This document shows positions 54,470-63,123 of a stretch of DNA of 64,000 nt, in pieces. The translations under genes were made by a program, and so were the position numbers. The stretch comes from Rossellomorea marisflavi (GTDB taxonomy: Bacteria > Bacillota > Bacilli > Bacillales > Bacillaceae_B), in the NCBI GenBank assembly GCA_003667865.1, contig CP033051.1:1-64000 (forward strand), given 5' to 3'. The stretch's first letter is position 1; each line of letters begins with the position of its first letter. The notes below the pieces were generated by a model that was not told the DNA's origin, searched no databases, and worked only from the letters and a program-made list of their open reading frames with translations.

Positions 54470-56213
54470 GCTCCTCCTTTGTTAACTGAGAATACGCAAT
54501 TTCTTGATAAACACTGCAATCTTTCATAAGCTCATCATGTTTCCCAATACCAACAACTTTTCCTTCATCTAACACAACAATTCGATCAGCGTTCTTAATC
54601 GTTCCAATTCTCTGTGCAACAAGTAAAGTCGTTGCATCTTTAATCTCTTTTTTCAAAAGTGAACGCAATTGACGGTCCGTCTTATAATCCAGTGCGGAAA
54701 AGGAATCATCAAACAAATAGATTTCTGGCTTCTTATAAATTGCCCGAGCAATTGAAAGTCTTTGCTTCTGACCACCTGAAAGATTCATTCCACCTTGAGA
54801 AACGCTGCCTTCATACTGATTTTCCATTTTCTCTACAAACTCTTTCCCTTGAGCAATCTCAACTGCCCTTTGAACATCAACTTCAATATTTGTTTCATCA
54901 CTTCCATACGCAACATTTGAAGCGACTGTACCTCTAAACATCATGGACTTTTGTGATACATAGCCAAGCTTTTGTTGTAGTGCTTCGAGCGTATACTCTT
55001 TCACATTCACACCATCAACGAAAATTTCTCCTTCTGTTGCATCATAAAAACGTGGGAGTAAGTTAATTAATGTGCTTTTCCCACTACCCGTTGATCCAAT
55101 AAACGCCACCATTTCACCTTTATGTGCGGTAAAACTAATATCTTGAAGAATGTATTCAGCTGCATCGGGATACTTAAAGCTTACATTTCTGAATTCTACT
55201 TCCCCAATCAGCCCGGTCACTCCCTCTGTCACTGTTCCATCTGTAATCTTCGTTTTTGTATCAAGCACTTCATTAATCCTCTTTGCAGATACAGAAGCTC
55301 GTGGAAGCATAATAAAAACAATCGAAAGCATCATAAAAGCCATAATTACTTGCATCGCATATGTTGAGAACACGACCATATCTGCGAATAGATTCAATCG
55401 ATCTGGAACGGCCGCATCATAAATTAAAATCGCCCCAATCCAGTAAATCGCTAAACTAATTCCCGACATTATCAGAGTCATTGTTGGCATCATAATGGCC
55501 ATTGTTCTATTCGTAAATAGATTCGTTCGTGTTAACTCATCATTAGCCTCTTCAAACTTTTCTTCTTGATATTTTTCTGCATTGTATGCATGAACCACAC
55601 GAATTCCTGTTAAATTCTCTCTCGTTACACGGTTTAAATTATCGGTTAACGATTGTATAATTTTAAATTTTGGTAGAGCAATAAACACGATAATGGAAAG
55701 CATTATAATAAGAAATGCTACTGCAATTCCTGTTGCTGCTGACCATTGCCAGCTTTTCCCCATAATTTTGTAAATCGCCCATACTGCTAGAATCGGTGCC
55801 TTTACTATTGCCTGCAAACCCATTGCAATAAGCAATTGTACTTGTGTAATATCATTTGTCGAACGAGTAATTAAGCTTGAAGTAGAGAAACCATTAATTT
55901 CCTCCATAGAAAAAGACATCGTCTTTTCAAAAACCTTTGCGCGCATCCGAACGGAAAAACCAGCCGCTACCTTTGCAGCAAAAAAACCAACCAGCATCGC
56001 AGCAAACATACTACCTATTGCGCAAAGCAACATATAGCCACCTTGCACCATTACATCGCTAATTTTACTTCCTTCTGTTTGCACAAGTTTCGTAATTTCA
56101 CTCATATAATCAGGTAATTTCAAGTCAAGCCAAACCTGTATCACAATGAAGGCTAAACTAAAAAATACAAGCATCCATTCTTTCTTATGAAAGTATTTAA
56201 ATATTTTCAGCAT
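54456..56213 (-). CDS. ABC multidrug exporter, subunit with degenerate ATPase site
   Basis: A 585-residue half transporter with six membrane segments (about 12-310) and an ATPase domain. Walker A is AFIGSTGSGKSTLINLLPRF (about 375) and the signature is normal (LSGGQKQ). But Walker B reads YLFDDSFSALD, with Asp in place of the catalytic Glu, and the switch motif is LLVAQRIGTI, with Gln in place of His. These are the hallmarks of the noncatalytic half of heterodimeric exporters such as BmrCD or TM287/288. The ATG at 56213 has AAGGAG. It is the first ABC gene after marR, with a MarR-type operator just upstream. Confidence 0.93.
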   Translation of the reverse strand: MLKIFKYFHKKEWMLVFFSLAFIVIQVWLDLKLPDYMSEITKLVQTEGSKISDVMVQGGYMLLCAIGSMFAAMLVGFFAAKVAAGFSVRMRAKVFEKTMSFSMEEINGFSTSSLITRSTNDITQVQLLIAMGLQAIVKAPILAVWAIYKIMGKSWQWSAATGIAVAFLIIMLSIIVFIALPKFKIIQSLTDNLNRVTRENLTGIRVVHAYNAEKYQEEKFEEANDELTRTNLFTNRTMAIMMPTMTLIMSGISLAIYWIGAILIYDAAVPDRLNLFADMVVFSTYAMQVIMAFMMLSIVFIMLPRASVSAKRINEVLDTKTKITDGTVTEGVTGLIGEVEFRNVSFKYPDAAEYILQDISFTAHKGEMVAFIGSTGSGKSTLINLLPRFYDATEGEIFVDGVNVKEYTLEALQQKLGYVSQKSMMFRGTVASNVAYGSDETNIEVDVQRAVEIAQGKEFVEKMENQYEGSVSQGGMNLSGGQKQRLSIARAIYKKPEIYLFDDSFSALDYKTDRQLRSLLKKEIKDATTLLVAQRIGTIKNADRIVVLDEGKVVGIGKHDELMKDCSVYQEIAYSQLTKEELEIG

Positions 56214-56238
56214 TTACTTCTCTCCTTAGCTACCCTTT

Positions 56239-56257
56239 TATCTAACACTGTTAGGTA
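56239..56257. promoter_or_regulatory. MarR-type operator before the ABC genes
   Basis: TATCTAACACTGTTAGGTA. It is the same dyad as at 56746, with two changes (one in the spacer, one in the right half-site). It lies 26 bp before the first ABC gene's start codon. Confidence 0.65.
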
Positions 56258-56263
56258 ATTGCG

Positions 56264-56294
56264 AAAAATATGACAGACCTTTTAACTCGGTCTG
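56264..56294 (-). terminator. Weak terminator after marR
   Basis: Stem CAGACC / GGTCTG with a loop of 9 bases; TTTTT follows 5 bases later on the minus strand. May allow partial read-through into the ABC genes. Confidence 0.45.
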
Positions 56295-56295
56295 C

Positions 56296-56724
56296 TTATT
56301 GCATTTCATTTGATTGATGGATTTCGTGAATCCGTTTCATAATCCTTACAAATTCCATAGAATCATGCTCACCAAGCTGCTCAAATGTTTTTATCATTAT
56401 TTCCATTGCCTTCTCAAACTCCGCTTCCATAAACGTTTTACCGATATCTGTAATCTTAACAATAACAACACGTTTATCACTAACATCTCGATGCCGTTCA
56501 ATGAAGTTTTTCTTTGATAAGCTGTTTAACGTAGACGCAACACGAGGTGTTGTCAAACAAAGCTTCTCACTTAGTTCTCCTGCTGTCACACCGTTATCTT
56601 CCATAAGAAAACCTAAAATGCGCCTCTCCCCATGTGAAACATCTTCGACCTTTTTTTGAAATGGTCCTTTTCCCGTCATCCTGATTGAATGGAAAAATTC
56701 CTTGGCTAAAGCATTATAATCCAT
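56296..56724 (-). CDS. MarR family transcriptional regulator
   Basis: A 142-residue winged-helix repressor: GERRILGFLMEDNGVTAGEL (about 32), then the recognition helix region LCLTTPRVASTLNSLSKKNF (about 55), and the wing IERHRDVSDKRVVIVKITD. The frame opens at GTG 56733; ATG 56724 has GAAGGTG properly spaced and is preferred. It precedes two ABC exporter genes. A 19-bp palindrome overlaps its own -10 box, and a near copy lies before the ABC genes. So it probably represses both and is released by a drug ligand. Confidence 0.92.
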   Translation of the reverse strand: MDYNALAKEFFHSIRMTGKGPFQKKVEDVSHGERRILGFLMEDNGVTAGELSEKLCLTTPRVASTLNSLSKKNFIERHRDVSDKRVVIVKITDIGKTFMEAEFEKAMEIMIKTFEQLGEHDSMEFVRIMKRIHEIHQSNEMQ

Positions 56725-56745
56725 ACTCAACACCTTCCGATAATA

Positions 56746-56764
56746 TATCTAACACTATTAGATA
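56746..56764. promoter_or_regulatory. MarR-type operator in the marR promoter
   Basis: A perfect 19-bp dyad TATCTAA-CACTA-TTAGATA that overlaps the -10 box of the marR promoter. Confidence 0.75.
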
Positions 56765-56785
56765 ATAGTTTTTAGAATCTGTCAA
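56757..56785 (-). promoter_or_regulatory. SigA promoter of marR
   Basis: Minus strand -35 TTGACA (56785-56780), 17-base spacer, -10 TCTAAT (56762-56757). The edge of the IS91-like copy 2 flank lies about 14 bp upstream of the -35. Confidence 0.75.
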
Positions 56786-56798
56786 GGGGAAGCGCGGG

Positions 56799-56819
56799 GG
56801 GAAGCGCGGGGACGGTTCT
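56799..56819 (+). repeat. REP hairpin half at left edge of IS91-like copy 2
   Basis: GGGAAGCGCG followed by GGGACGGTTCT. The matching arm TGCGCTTCC lies at 59378-59386, past the element. A partial tandem duplicate (GGGGAAGCGCGG) precedes it. Confidence 0.7.
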
Positions 56820-56851
56820 TATAGGGGTCAATCGGAAGTTTTGCACGCAAA

Positions 56852-56885
56852 AAGGCACAACTAGTTCAGAATCTAGTTGTGCCTT
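56852..56885 (-). terminator. Terminator hairpin in IS91-like copy 2
   Basis: Identical to the copy 1 hairpin: stem AAGGCACAACTAG / CTAGTTGTGCCTT, downstream of the transposase gene. Confidence 0.8.
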
Positions 56886-57124
56886 AAGCTTGTCATCCTC
56901 AAATGAACTGTCCGCAAAATTTTTGATTGCCCAAGAAGAATGAAGTCGCGGTCCCCAGCCTATGGGGTTTCAATCTTCCGGTGTTCTTTCTTTTTTTGTT
57001 TTTTTCATCTTTTTTTCATTTTTTTGTAACTTTCTTGTTCGTTGATTAGTTTGTTTTAGCTCTTTTAGATGTATTTTCCCCCTCCCCACTGAAGGGGCAA
57101 TTTTTAAATATTCAACTGATCTTG

Positions 57125-58267
57125 TCAGGGTAGAGACTCCTGAACAAAGGATTCCATATGAAATTTCTTACAAACCGGACATAAGGTAACGTCTTTTTTT
57201 AGTAGAATAGACACAACCTCAATGGTGCTCAACCCTTCAAACCTTGGTTTATAAACAGGACTCTCTGTTAATTTTCTACACAACGCTAACTTCGTTTTTT
57301 TATTCCGATTTGCGAGTATCCCATAGTGCCTGATTTTGACAAATCCCTTCGGGAGAATATGCATTAAAAATCTGCGGATAAACTCAGTACCTTTGAGAGT
57401 CACCGTCTTTTTTTTATTATGATCTTTATAATCCTTTACTTGAATAGTGACAGTATCTGATTGAAATGAATGAATTCGATTATTTGAAATGGCAATTCGA
57501 TGTGTGTAACGTCCAAGATATTCCATCACAGCCAAAGGACCTGAAAAGGTTCGTTTGGTATAACTGTACCAATTAAGGTCATAACACTCGTCTATTAACT
57601 TCTGAAATCGTTTAGGATCTTTGTACTGTTCCGTGTTATTAAAAAACTGAAGCTTTCCTTCTTCATAATATCGTTTGAGATAATAAAGATACTTCCCACG
57701 AAACTTCTTTGAAAGAACTTTAATCGGAATAAAGAATTTTTTACTCGTGTGACACCAATTGTTGTGTTTGTTTAACCCTCCAGCCAACACGACAGTGTGA
57801 AGGTGCGGGTGGAAATGAAGGTTTTGTCCCCATGTATGCAAGACAGAAAAGAACCCAATCTGTGCACCTAAGTATTTTGGATCTCCGGCAAGCTCCGTTA
57901 ATGTCTCCGCAACGGCTTTGTACATTAAATCATAAAGTAACTGTTGATTATGATAGATCATCATATGAAGCTGTTCTGGCATGGTAAATACAACATGAAA
58001 ATAAGGAGCGTTCAGAATATCCTTCTTTCTCTTATCGACCCAAATATCTTTGTTGACTCCTTGGCAGAGTGAACAATGTCGATTTCTACAAGAATTATAT
58101 CTCACCGAAGTATGATGACAGCCTTTACATTCATAAGCATGTCCACCTATGGCGGAGGTGCGACAAGACATAATATCCCTAGTTGCTTTCAATTGTTCAC
58201 GAGATAATTTAAATTGTTTTTTATACGAAGGATAAAAAGTATGAAACAGCTCTTGAACCGTACTCAT
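57125..58267 (-). CDS. IS91-family HUH transposase, copy 2
   Basis: Identical in all 380 residues to the transposase at 50328-51470. It has the same zinc-binding Cys/His cluster, HUH motif (HFHPHLH) and catalytic Tyr region. The reading frame is intact, so this copy should be active. Its start overlaps the recombinase stop by four bases. Confidence 0.93.
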   Translation of the reverse strand: MSTVQELFHTFYPSYKKQFKLSREQLKATRDIMSCRTSAIGGHAYECKGCHHTSVRYNSCRNRHCSLCQGVNKDIWVDKRKKDILNAPYFHVVFTMPEQLHMMIYHNQQLLYDLMYKAVAETLTELAGDPKYLGAQIGFFSVLHTWGQNLHFHPHLHTVVLAGGLNKHNNWCHTSKKFFIPIKVLSKKFRGKYLYYLKRYYEEGKLQFFNNTEQYKDPKRFQKLIDECYDLNWYSYTKRTFSGPLAVMEYLGRYTHRIAISNNRIHSFQSDTVTIQVKDYKDHNKKKTVTLKGTEFIRRFLMHILPKGFVKIRHYGILANRNKKTKLALCRKLTESPVYKPRFEGLSTIEVVSILLKKDVTLCPVCKKFHMESFVQESLP

Positions 58268-59133
58268 CTTTGTCGGCTACCTTCAGAATCTAAAGGACTT
58301 TTGACTCCTATGTAACTTTTAGAAGTCATATGAAGGTAAGAAAGAGTGGTCACTAAGCTTTTGTGTCCAAGCAATTGTTGAATAAAAACAGGGTCAGTCC
58401 CATCTTCTAATAAGTGCGTTGAGAAACAATGCCTCAGCGTATGTGCTGAGATTCTAGAATCTAATTTTAGCTTGTTTCTTAGTTTAATAATTGTATTCTT
58501 AATCGTCTTGACATGGATGTGATCCTGACTATTTTGACCAGGAAATAACCAATCAGTAGGATGATATGTTTTTGTGAAGTTGGATCGAAAGTACTCTCTA
58601 AGCACTTTCAGTGCAGTTTCTGATAAAATCGTATACCGATTTGTGTTGTGTTTCGCGTGTTCCACACGGACTCTCATTGTTTTACTACATATATCTTGAA
58701 TTTTTAACTTCGCTACTTCACTTACCCTTAATCCACTTCCATAGAGTAACGCAAGTATCGCTTTATGTTTAAGATTATCTGTAGAATTCAAAAGTGTCTG
58801 GATTTCTTCCCTAGAAGGGACAACTGGGAAGGTTTTAAGTCGTTTCATTCTAGGAACTTTTCTTGCGTTCCAATCTTTTTCTAATACAAACGTATAGAAA
58901 AATCGAATCGACGAGATATAATTATTAATGGTTCCTGGTGAAAGACCTTTTTCTTTTTTTAAGAAAAGAATATATTGTTGGATATCCTCTTCCTTTAACT
59001 CTTGAATGGGAGTGTTTTGTTTTTCTAAATAGACGAAAAATGCCTGTATTCTTCTGAAGTAGGATTCTCTAGTAGAATGGGGTGTCCCTTTGAGTTCAAA
59101 GTAGAGTTCTATTTTTTGATTATATATGTTCAT
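58264..59133 (-). CDS. Tyrosine recombinase of the IS91-like element, copy 2
   Basis: Identical to the recombinase at 51467-52336, with the R, HxxR, H and Y catalytic residues intact. ATG 59133 is preferred because it has AGGAGG at good spacing. The frame itself opens at 59154. Confidence 0.9.
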   Translation of the reverse strand: MNIYNQKIELYFELKGTPHSTRESYFRRIQAFFVYLEKQNTPIQELKEEDIQQYILFLKKEKGLSPGTINNYISSIRFFYTFVLEKDWNARKVPRMKRLKTFPVVPSREEIQTLLNSTDNLKHKAILALLYGSGLRVSEVAKLKIQDICSKTMRVRVEHAKHNTNRYTILSETALKVLREYFRSNFTKTYHPTDWLFPGQNSQDHIHVKTIKNTIIKLRNKLKLDSRISAHTLRHCFSTHLLEDGTDPVFIQQLLGHKSLVTTLSYLHMTSKSYIGVKSPLDSEGSRQR

Positions 59134-59237
59134 AATTAGTTCCTCCTCTGACATTCATGAATTCTCTTAATTGGTGAATTCATCCATCAAGGAGGAGCAC
59201 GACAAGAAGTATGTAGATGTGGTATGATAGGCATAAG

Positions 59238-59310
59238 AAAAAAGTATGTCCTCTCTCTTGGATTGTTTGGTTTGGCGATTAAACAATACCACAAGAAGGC
59301 ATACTTTTTT
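59238..59310. other. Long hairpin at the head of IS91-like copy 2
   Basis: Same structure as at 52441-52513. Nested stems AAAAAAGTATG/CATACTTTTTT and ATTGTTT/AAACAAT upstream of the recombinase gene. Confidence 0.65.
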
Positions 59311-59402
59311 TGTTTTTTCACTATTAAAATTATATTGGGCTTTTAAAGAGCCATCGCGTTAGCGATTTCGTTCTTCTTGCGCTTCCTTAATCATAGAAAA
59401 GA

Positions 59403-59418
59403 AGCATGAGAACCGTCC
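59403..59418 (-). repeat. Half of a REP hairpin split by IS1182
   Basis: GAAGCATG plus AGAACCGTCC. The other half (GAACCGTCC then CCATGCTTC) is at 61146-61163, past the IS1182 element. Joined, they form GAAGCATG, loop of 11, CATGCTTC. Confidence 0.75.
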
Positions 59419-59501
59419 GAGACCAGTGAAAAAGTCAGTTATCATTTATAACCTTCGGTTTTAAGTTTGTTCTGCTTGACTTAAATAATTTTAAACACAA
59501 A

Positions 59502-59564
59502 AAAGCCCTCCTAATGTTATAATTTTGTATCGACCAAGAAACAAAATTTTACTAGGGGGGCTTT
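59502..59564 (+). promoter_or_regulatory. Hairpin that sequesters the IS1182 transposase ribosome site
   Basis: AAAGCCctCCTA pairs with TAGgggGGCTTT, and inside that AATTTTGT pairs with ACAAAATT. The ribosome site GGGGGG (59555-59560) is in the 3' arm, so transcripts read in from outside would be poorly translated. Confidence 0.6.
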
Positions 59565-59567
59565 ATT

Positions 59568-61103
59568 ATGCTTCGAATTGAGCCAAAGCAATCAAGTTTT
59601 CATTCAATATTATATGATAAAATTCCAGAAAATCATACCCTTAAGAAGATTTCTTTAGTAGTAGATTTTAGTTTTATTAATATTTTACTAGCGGACAGTT
59701 ATTGCGCAGGATTTGGTCGTCCTGCAAAAGAACCAGAATTAATGTGTAAACTTCTCTTATTACAACAACTCTGTAACCTTTCAGATGAGAAGCTTATTAT
59801 GGATGCAAATTTAAACCTTGCCCACTTATATTTCCTTGGGGTAAATCCTGAAACGGTCCTACCTGATAAAAGTCTATTATCCAAATTTAGAACGCAACGC
59901 CTTGGAGAAACCACGCTCGATGAGATCATTACTGAGGTCGTAAGACAATGTATAGAACAAGGTATTATTGAGAGTAAGAGTGTTAGTATTGACTCTACTC
60001 ATATAGAAGCGAATACAAAAAAGAAAACCCCTGAAAGAATCATGAAGCACTTAGCTAAAAGAATTATCAAGACTTACGAAGAAGAATCCGGTAATCCCTT
60101 AGAAAATCTACCAGCAATTCCAGAGTACCAGGAAATAGAGGATCACAAAGAAGCAAAAACTGTGATGAAAACCTATTTAGAAACTGTCATTGACGAAGTC
60201 AATAAGCGTACATCTGTTAAAGAGTCTCAGACTCATAAGGTCATTCAAAAGTCTCGTGAGATACTAAAAGACCCAAAGTTTTTGAACCAAAAAAGTATTC
60301 GTTCCCTTATCGATGAAGACGCAAGGGTTGGCAGGAAGAGTAAAACGCAAGACTTCTATGGCTATAAAACGGAGTTTGTGATGACAACGGATGAACGAAT
60401 TATTACTTCAGTAAGGACTTCAGATGGTGCTTATGTGGATGGCAGTTATGCAAAGGAAATGTTGGCGGAAACGCAAAAAGCAGGTGTGATACTCGAAGAA
60501 GTCTACGGGGACAAAGCCTATTTTAGAAAGTCGATTCTTGAAGATATTAATGCCGTAAAAGCGAAAGCTTTTATACCTGTTAGTGCCACAGTCTACAGAA
60601 TAGATGAAAGTGAATTTACATACAACAAAGATTCCGATGAATGGCAGTGTAGTCAAGGGAATATCACTGTAAACAAGAAGTATCATAGTTCTAAAAGAAA
60701 AGATGGTACCAGAAGGGAAGGTTATAAATATTATTTTGAACTCAATCAATGTAAAGCGTGCCCTCTTCATGATGAGTGTGCTAAGACGAGTGCACGAAGA
60801 ATACTATCTGTGGGACTAAATTCAACTGAATTTTACGAGATCTCTCAATACCAAAAAACAGATGAGTTCAAAGAAAAGTATAAAAAGAGAGCCTCCATAG
60901 AAGGAAAAAACGCGGAGCTCAAAAGATTCCACGGCCTATCTCGAGCAAAGGGGTATGGTCTTTTAAGTGTGTCCATACAATCAAAATTGGCTGCATTAGC
61001 AGTAAATTTAAAGAGGATAGCAGCAATAGCAGCTTCCTCTTTAACTGTATTTTTAGATAAATATCTAATGACCCACTTTAATTTTCAACTATTTACCATT
61101 TAG
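59568..61103 (+). CDS. IS1182-family transposase
   Basis: A 511-residue DDE transposase. The N-terminal domain (about 1-115; EPELMCKLLLLQQLCNLSDE, LPDKSLLSKFRTQRLGE) binds DNA. The catalytic residues are in KSVSIDSTHIEANTKKK (first Asp, about 141), LEEVYGDKAYFRKSILED (second Asp, about 310) and KKRASIEGKNAELKRFHGLS (Glu, about 446). A Cys-rich insert QCKACPLHDECAKTSARR (about 395) is typical. The ATG at 59568 follows a G-rich site held in a hairpin. The frame is full length, so the element may be active. Confidence 0.95.
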   Translation: MLRIEPKQSSFHSILYDKIPENHTLKKISLVVDFSFINILLADSYCAGFGRPAKEPELMCKLLLLQQLCNLSDEKLIMDANLNLAHLYFLGVNPETVLPDKSLLSKFRTQRLGETTLDEIITEVVRQCIEQGIIESKSVSIDSTHIEANTKKKTPERIMKHLAKRIIKTYEEESGNPLENLPAIPEYQEIEDHKEAKTVMKTYLETVIDEVNKRTSVKESQTHKVIQKSREILKDPKFLNQKSIRSLIDEDARVGRKSKTQDFYGYKTEFVMTTDERIITSVRTSDGAYVDGSYAKEMLAETQKAGVILEEVYGDKAYFRKSILEDINAVKAKAFIPVSATVYRIDESEFTYNKDSDEWQCSQGNITVNKKYHSSKRKDGTRREGYKYYFELNQCKACPLHDECAKTSARRILSVGLNSTEFYEISQYQKTDEFKEKYKKRASIEGKNAELKRFHGLSRAKGYGLLSVSIQSKLAALAVNLKRIAAIAASSLTVFLDKYLMTHFNFQLFTI

Positions 61104-61188
61104 GGGAACAGAGAAAGAAAAAAACGTTAGTTTTTCACTGGTCTCGAACCGTCCCCATGCTTCATGCTTCCTCCACCCATGCTTCAAA

Positions 61189-62478
<1,290 letters not shown>

Positions 62479-62499
62479 TTAGGGCGTTTAAAGTTAGGG

Positions 62500-62740
62500 A
62501 AAAACAAAAATGCCCCTGCAAATATGCAGGGACGCTGTCGCGCGGTACCACCCAAATTAAGGAAATATCCTTCACTTTATACGTTAACGGTTCGTTCCGT
62601 TTGCTGCTACTATAAGGTTCACAACAAATGCTCCAGGACGTAATTCATATACTATTTGTGACAGTTTGCACCAAACACTGCCTCTCTTCATAACAGGGAT
62701 AGCATACTACTGAGTTCCTTTCACAGCAGTTTCATATAGA
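62500..62740 (-). ncRNA. tyrS T-box leader
   Basis: On the minus strand the T-box sequence TGGGTGGTACCGCG (62555-62542) is followed by the terminator GTCCCTGCA/TGCAGGGGC and TTTTTG. A Stem I with GAAGAGAGGCAGTG lies further 5'. A TAC triplet in ATGAATTACGTCC (about 62640) fits a tyrosine specifier, consistent with tyrS downstream. A possible -35 TTGACT is at 62783-62778. Low uncharged tRNA-Tyr would favour termination; high would favour read-through. Confidence 0.92.
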
Positions 62741-62874
62741 ATTGTATAATGTGGTTTTATCACAAACTAATGTTAGAAGTCAATAGGCCTTTATTAAATC
62801 ATTAGTAATTTTGACAATTATGACTTACCATCCCTCTTAAAGAATTTAGTAATTGAAACTAATATTAATTCACA

Positions 62875-63006
62875 GAGTTGATTGGAGCGGAAGGTGCTTG
62901 ACTCCTGCGGGACTAGCGGGTCAGGTGAGACCCCACATGAGCGTAGCGAAGAGGAGGCTCACCGCCCGCCCCGCGGAAAGCAAGCACCTGGAGCGGAAAG
63001 CAACGG
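62875..63006 (+). repeat. Long-hairpin intergenic repeat, copy 5
   Basis: Begins GAGTTGATTGGAGCGGAAGG and ends GGAGCGGAAAGCAACGG, with arms AGGTGCTTG / CAAGCACCT intact. It lies between the divergent tyrS leader and the penicillin-binding protein gene. ORFs across it are artefacts. Confidence 0.85.
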
Positions 63007-63088
63007 ACACTATCACAAACCCTCCTCCTTTATGCCTTCTCATTCGGCACTCAAATTACCAATTGTAACACTTACTAGAGCCGTTATG

Positions 63089-63097
63089 TGCTATAAT
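63089..63097 (+). promoter_or_regulatory. Extended -10 promoter of the penicillin-binding protein gene
   Basis: TGCTATAAT: a perfect -10 TATAAT with the upstream TGn extension, 26 bp before the ATG. No good -35 is present, as is common for extended -10 promoters. Confidence 0.6.
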
Positions 63098-63123
63098 AAT
63101 AATGTTTTAGGAGGATTGAGACT

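Larger units (their letters stand above)
56809..59376 (-). mobile_element. IS91-like element, copy 2
   Basis: The second copy, 2,568 bp, in the same orientation as copy 1 and apparently identical to it. Identity ends abruptly on both sides. The flanks beyond are related but diverged REP-type sequences, which marks where the element proper stops. The terminator hairpin of copy 1 recurs at 56852-56885. The head hairpin recurs at 59238-59310. The two copies bracket marR and the ABC exporter genes. Confidence 0.85.
59419..61145 (+). mobile_element. IS1182-family insertion sequence
   Basis: A 1,727-bp element with perfect 15-bp inverted ends GAGACCAGTGAAAAA (59419-59433) and TTTTTCACTGGTCTC (61131-61145). 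It is bordered by the direct repeat GAACCGTCC on each side. If the adjacent C/G pair belongs to the ends, the duplication is 7 rather than 9 bases. One intact transposase gene. It lies in the loop of a REP hairpin that is positioned as the tyrS terminator. Confidence 0.92.
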
